From: Kribbella caucasensis
GTDB lineage: Bacteria > Actinomycetota > Actinomycetes > Propionibacteriales > Kribbellaceae
NCBI RefSeq assembly: GCF_004361855.1
Contig: NZ_SNWQ01000003.1
Location: forward strand, 372,001-436,000
DNA: 64,000 bases
Reading direction: 5' to 3'
Shown here: piece by piece, positions 60,509 to 64,000 of the stretch
How the letters are laid out: each line of letters opens with the position of its first letter
How positions within the stretch are numbered: the stretch's first letter is position 1
Translations under genes and position numbers: made by a program
The notes under the pieces: generated by a model
What the model saw: only the letters and a program-made list of their open reading frames with translations
Database searches by the model: none
Told to the model about the DNA's origin: nothing

Positions 60509-60522
60509 ATTGTCGTACAGAT
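60509..60522. promoter_or_regulatory. FadR-type GntR operator candidate, site 5
   Basis: ATTGTCGTACAGAT (TTGT-CGT-ACAG) lies 69 nt before the second GntR gene, on the side of its promoter. Confidence 0.6.
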
Positions 60523-60605
60523 ATCATACAGGCAATTTCAGCTTCTGGTGTGACGCTCAGTGTCCGCCTGCCGAGCGAGAGACTCTTGCCAGAAGCCTAG
60601 TATCT

Positions 60606-60618
60606 ATTGTTTGACATT
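60606..60618. promoter_or_regulatory. FadR-type GntR operator candidate, site 6
   Basis: ATTGTTTGACATT (ATTGT-TTG-ACATT) lies directly before pntA, overlapping the expected transcription start; TAGTAT at 60599 could be its -10 box. Confidence 0.58.
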
Positions 60619-60642
60619 ATGAGAAGTGCTAACTTCTGTCAC

Positions 60643-62193
60643 GTGATCATAGGAGTCCTCAAAGAGGCGCAGCCGGGGGAGACGCGGGTTGCGGCAACGC
60701 CGACCACGGTGGTCCAGCTTGCGAAGCTGGGGTACGGCGTCGTGGTGGAGGCGGGTGCGGGTGAGGCGTCGAGCTATCCAGACAGCTCGTACGTCGAGGC
60801 CGGCGCCTCGATCGGTTCGGTGTCGCAGTCCGACGTCGTGTTCGGCGTGAACGCGCCTTCGACGGACCAACTGGACCGCTTGAAGCCGGGCGTGACTGTG
60901 GTAAGCCTCATCCAGCCGGCGCTGAATCCGGACTTGGTGGACGACCTGGCAACGCGGCCGCTGACGGCCCTGGCGATGGACGCGGTACCGCGGATCAGCC
61001 GGGCTCAGTCGTTGGACGTGTTGTCGTCGATGGCGAACATTGCTGGTTACCGGGCGGTGATCGAGGCCGCGTATGTATTCGGGCGGCTCTTCACCGGGCA
61101 GGTGACCGCGGCGGGGAAGGTGCCGCCGGCAAAGGTTCTCGTGGTGGGCGCCGGGGTAGCCGGCCTGGCCGCGATCGGCGCTGCCGGGAGCCTGGGGGCG
61201 ATCGTACGGGCGACGGATCCGCGGCCGGAGGTGGCCGACCAAGTGCGGTCGCTGGGGGGTGAGCACCTGGCGATCGAGTCCGCTGAGGTCGAGGTGTCGG
61301 CGACCGGCTATGCCAAGGAGATGGGCAAGGAATACAAGACGCGTGAGGCTGAGCTGTACCTCGCGCAGTGCCGGGATGTGGACATCATCATCACCACCGC
61401 GCTGATCCCTGGGAAGCCTGCGCCCCGGATCATCACCGCCGAGATGGTGGAGTCGATGCGGCCGGGCAGTGTCATCGTGGATCTGGCCGCGGGAACCGGC
61501 GGCAACGTGGAAGGGGCTGTGACGGGCGAAGCGATCACCACCCCAAACGGCGTGACGATCATCGGCTACACAGACCTGCCCGGCCGGCTGCCGGCGCAGG
61601 CCTCCCAGCTGTACGGCACCAACCTGGTCAACTTGATCAGGCTGATGACGCCGGCGAAGGACGGGCAGCTGGCCTTGGACTTCGACGACGTGGTGCAACG
61701 GTCGATGACCGTAGTCCGGTATCACGACGGCGCCACTGAAGTGACCTGGCCGCCCCCGCCGGTGCAGGTGTCAGCCACCCCGAGTCTCGCGGCCTCGAAG
61801 GCGCCTGCGACGGATTCTCCGGCCAAGGCGCGCCTGTCGCCCGCTCGCCGGCTGGGCCTGGTGTTCGGCTCGGCCGCGGCATTGTTCGTGCTGGTTGGAG
61901 TTTCGCCGGCGGCCCTGCAGGTCCACCTGACCGTGTTCGCTCTGGCGATCGTGATCGGCTTCTACGTGATCGGGCACGTGCACCATGCCTTGCACACGCC
62001 GCTGATGAGCGTGACCAACGCGATCTCGGGCATCATCGTGGTCGGCGCGCTGCTGCAGATCGGCCATGCCGGCAGAGCTGGTGGCGGCCTCGTCACGGCC
62101 CTCTCCTTCGTGGCGATCCTACTGGCCTCGATCAACGTCGTCGGCGGCTTCGCGGTCACCCGACGGATGCTCGCCATGTTCTCCCGGTCGTGA
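60643..62193 (+). CDS. pntA: NAD(P) transhydrogenase subunit alpha
   Basis: 516 aa from GTG 60643; ATG 60619 adds eight residues and is possible. Proton-driven NADPH formation from [24 protein letters not shown] is the dI start, [20 protein letters not shown] the NAD site, [20 protein letters not shown] follows, and [16 protein letters not shown] is family-specific. The C-terminal part (after about 415) has four hydrophobic helices ending in [17 protein letters not shown], so alpha-1 and alpha-2 are fused as in E. coli. It is followed by pntB after 25 nt. A GntR site precedes it. Confidence 0.93.
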   Translation: MIIGVLKEAQPGETRVAATPTTVVQLAKLGYGVVVEAGAGEASSYPDSSYVEAGASIGSVSQSDVVFGVNAPSTDQLDRLKPGVTVVSLIQPALNPDLVDDLATRPLTALAMDAVPRISRAQSLDVLSSMANIAGYRAVIEAAYVFGRLFTGQVTAAGKVPPAKVLVVGAGVAGLAAIGAAGSLGAIVRATDPRPEVADQVRSLGGEHLAIESAEVEVSATGYAKEMGKEYKTREAELYLAQCRDVDIIITTALIPGKPAPRIITAEMVESMRPGSVIVDLAAGTGGNVEGAVTGEAITTPNGVTIIGYTDLPGRLPAQASQLYGTNLVNLIRLMTPAKDGQLALDFDDVVQRSMTVVRYHDGATEVTWPPPPVQVSATPSLAASKAPATDSPAKARLSPARRLGLVFGSAAALFVLVGVSPAALQVHLTVFALAIVIGFYVIGHVHHALHTPLMSVTNAISGIIVVGALLQIGHAGRAGGGLVTALSFVAILLASINVVGGFAVTRRMLAMFSRS

Positions 62194-62218
62194 TCCGGGC
62201 CCGCACAAAGGATCTGAC

Positions 62219-63637
62219 GTGAGTACCGAGACCATCGCCTCGTCGGCGTACATCGTCGCTGCGCTGCTGTTCATCCTGGCCCTGGCCGGCCTCTCGAGGC
62301 ATGAGACTGCCAAGGTCGGCAACACCTTCGGAATCGCCGGAATGGCGCTCGCGCTGGCAGCGACGATCGCGCTGGCGTTCGAGCACGAAATCGAGGTCGT
62401 GGGCCTGGTCCTGCTGATCGCGGCGACTGCGGCGGGGACGGCCATCGGGTTGTGGCGTGCCCGAGCGGTGGAGATGACCGGGATGCCTGAGCTGATCGCG
62501 CTGCTGCACTCGTTTGTCGGTCTGGCCGCGGTGCTGGTCGGGTGGAACGGCTATCTGTCCGTCGAGCGCAATCTCGATGGGGAGGAGGCGCACCTGCTGG
62601 CTGCTCAAGACCTCCTGGGGATCCACTCCGCGGAGGTGTTTGTCGGCGTGTTCATCGGCGCCGTCACGTTCACCGGCTCGATCGTCGCCTTTCTCAAGTT
62701 GTCGGCGCGGATCGGCTCGAGGCCGCTGATGCTGCCGGGCAAGAATGTCCTGAACGTCGGCGCGGTGTGCGCGTTCGCTCTGTTGACGGTCTGGTTTGTG
62801 CTCGATCCGCAGCTGTGGCTACTGATCGCCGTCACTGTTCTTGCACTGGCTCTGGGGTGGCATCTGGTCGCGTCGATCGGTGGTGGCGACATGCCGGTAG
62901 TGGTGTCGATGCTGAACAGCTACTCGGGCTGGGCTGCTGCCGCGTCAGGGTTTCTGCTGGGCAATGACCTGCTGATCATCACCGGAGCCTTGGTGGGTTC
63001 CTCGGGTGCGTACCTGTCCTACATCATGTGCCGGGGGATGAATCGGTCGTTCCTGTCCGTCATCGCCGGCGGTTTCGGCGTCGAGGCGGCTGCCAGTGCT
63101 GATGGCGGGTACGGCGAGCATCGCGAGATCACCGCCGAGGGTGTCGCAGAGCTGCTGACCGCCGCCGACTCGGTGATCATCACCCCCGGATATGGGATGG
63201 CGGTGGCGCAGGCGCAGTACGGAGTGGCTGAGCTCACCCGCAAGCTTCGTGACCGAGGCGTGGATGTCCGATTCGGGATCCATCCCGTGGCGGGTCGCCT
63301 GCCCGGTCACATGAACGTCTTGCTGGCCGAGGCCAAGGTGCCCTACGACATCGTGCTGGAGATGGACGAGATCAACGACGACTTCGCCGCAACCGCCGTC
63401 GTCTTGGTCATCGGCGCGAACGACACCGTCAACCCCGCCGCCGTCGAAGACGCCGACTCGCCGATTGCAGGCATGCCCGTCCTCACCGTCTGGGAAGCCG
63501 ACGACGTCGTGGTGTTCAAACGCTCCATGGCCTCGGGGTACGCCGGCGTACAGAACCCGCTGTTCTTCCGCGACAACGCCGCAATGCTCTTCGGAGACGC
63601 CAAAGACCGCGTCGAAGACATCCTGCACGCGATCTGA
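62219..63637 (+). CDS. pntB: NAD(P) transhydrogenase subunit beta
   Basis: 472-aa membrane and NADP-binding subunit. Eight or more helices (1-260), with [20 protein letters not shown], then the dIII NADP domain: [54 protein letters not shown] and [22 protein letters not shown] 62219 has AAGGA 7 nt upstream. Completes PntAB at the membrane. Confidence 0.95.
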   Translation: MSTETIASSAYIVAALLFILALAGLSRHETAKVGNTFGIAGMALALAATIALAFEHEIEVVGLVLLIAATAAGTAIGLWRARAVEMTGMPELIALLHSFVGLAAVLVGWNGYLSVERNLDGEEAHLLAAQDLLGIHSAEVFVGVFIGAVTFTGSIVAFLKLSARIGSRPLMLPGKNVLNVGAVCAFALLTVWFVLDPQLWLLIAVTVLALALGWHLVASIGGGDMPVVVSMLNSYSGWAAAASGFLLGNDLLIITGALVGSSGAYLSYIMCRGMNRSFLSVIAGGFGVEAAASADGGYGEHREITAEGVAELLTAADSVIITPGYGMAVAQAQYGVAELTRKLRDRGVDVRFGIHPVAGRLPGHMNVLLAEAKVPYDIVLEMDEINDDFAATAVVLVIGANDTVNPAAVEDADSPIAGMPVLTVWEADDVVVFKRSMASGYAGVQNPLFFRDNAAMLFGDAKDRVEDILHAI

Positions 63638-63662
63638 TCGCCCGGCCCACCGCAACCTGATG

Positions 63663-64000
63663 TCAGCGGCCCGGCGTCATGAGGTTGAAGAGTCGGTCGA
63701 GAGAAGACTCGTGCTCCAGACTCCACAGTGCGCGCAGCAGCTCCCGCGCGCGGTCCTCGCCGAGCCGTGGCTCGACCTGGCCGAGGAACTTGGCGGTCAA
63801 CTCGGCGTCGCTCATGGGGTTCTGCGGGTGACCCTTGGGATTTTCGCCGCGGATCGTCAGGGAACGCCCGTCCTCGGTTCGCACCTCGAACCGGCAGGCC
63901 ATCTGCCACGGAAAGCTCGCCGTGTACGTCGTGTCCTCGATCAGCTCAATCGTGTCGGTGACCGACAACAGCTTCGGATCGAGGTAACGCCCGGGCTCGA
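63663..64000 (-). CDS. MmgE/PrpD-family protein, C-terminal part (cut by window edge)
   Basis: About 112 codons, open to the right edge. The end of the 2-methylcitrate dehydratase-like fold is seen: YTASFPWQMACRFEVRTEDG, then PKGHPQNPMSDAELTAKFLG, QVEPRLGEDRARELLRALWS and LEHESSLDRLF. The start lies outside. MmgE/PrpD proteins dehydrate or isomerise hydroxy-tricarboxylates and related acids; here it could be part of the nearby acid catabolism. It is convergent with pntB with a 25-nt gap. Confidence 0.85.
   Translation of the reverse strand, partial: EPGRYLDPKLLSVTDTIELIEDTTYTASFPWQMACRFEVRTEDGRSLTIRGENPKGHPQNPMSDAELTAKFLGQVEPRLGEDRARELLRALWSLEHESSLDRLFNLMTPGR

Noticed and set aside
1..64000. 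CRISPR array or tRNA/rRNA gene
   Set aside because: I looked for regularly spaced short repeats, cloverleaf ends with CCA-type acceptors and rRNA blocks and found none.

Overview
The window is high-GC DNA with overlapping start/stop codons, frequent GTG starts, Shine-Dalgarno sites of the AGGAGG type and gene families typical of soil actinomycetes (MobF relaxase debris, F420-type LLM enzyme, MmyB-type XRE regulator, ROK and FCD-GntR regulators). A glycoside-degrading Propionibacteriales organism such as Kribbella would fit, but the genus is an inference from gene content only. I see no rRNA, tRNA or CRISPR array.

Layout. 1-4.9 kb: sugar genes (Gfo/Idh oxidoreductase, GH2 glycosidase) with relics of an ABC sugar permease and of a GH3 beta-glucosidase. 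4.95-12.0 kb: a CoA-ester catabolic cluster (3-hydroxyacyl-CoA dehydrogenase, CoA transferase, CitE-type lyase, hot-dog hydratase, FCD-GntR regulator, small Cys protein, acyl-CoA dehydrogenase). 12.0-17.4 kb: two near-identical ~0.4-kb direct repeats, each with a cyclophilin-like gene, flank relaxase debris, an IS3 orfA relic and a GH36 alpha-galactosidase. 17.5-23.9 kb: XRE regulator, Zn alcohol dehydrogenase, HExxH membrane protein, two SDRs and two decayed genes. 23.94-26.97 kb: an IS1380-family element split by an IS3-family element, both with readable ends and target duplications. 27-29.1 kb: SulP transporter plus beta-carbonic anhydrase. 29.5-30.5 kb: a graveyard of gene fragments.

30.5-45.7 kb: a sugar/glycoside regulon. 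A binding protein and two permeases without an ATPase are followed by a GMC oxidoreductase, an epimerase-like SDR, an aldo/keto reductase and a Gfo/Idh enzyme. A divergent SDR-GH3 operon and a ROK repressor lie 10 kb further on. The same 42-bp inverted-repeat operator stands before the importer and between the SDR and ROK genes, so one ROK repressor probably controls glycoside uptake, cleavage and oxidation.

45.7-60.4 kb: oxidoreductases, a divergent regulatory gap, then a second importer (permease, binding protein, and an ATPase fused to a permease), an SMP-30 lactonase, and an overlapping operon of MenB/BadI-like crotonase, short acyl-CoA dehydrogenase-like protein, CoA transferase, enoyl-CoA hydratase and acyl-CoA dehydrogenase, closed by a second FCD-GntR regulator. 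60.6-63.6 kb: pntA-pntB transhydrogenase; the right edge cuts a MmgE/PrpD-family gene.

Sites of the form TGT-N3-ACA (FadR-type GntR operator) occur before the first CoA cluster, both GntR genes, the small-protein/acyl-CoA dehydrogenase pair, the MenB/BadI-like operon and pntA. This suggests that the two CoA clusters and the transhydrogenase form one regulon under two paralogous regulators. The substrate cannot be named from sequence; a lactone or alicyclic acid broken down through a retro-Claisen step and a citramalyl-CoA-type lyase is my working idea.
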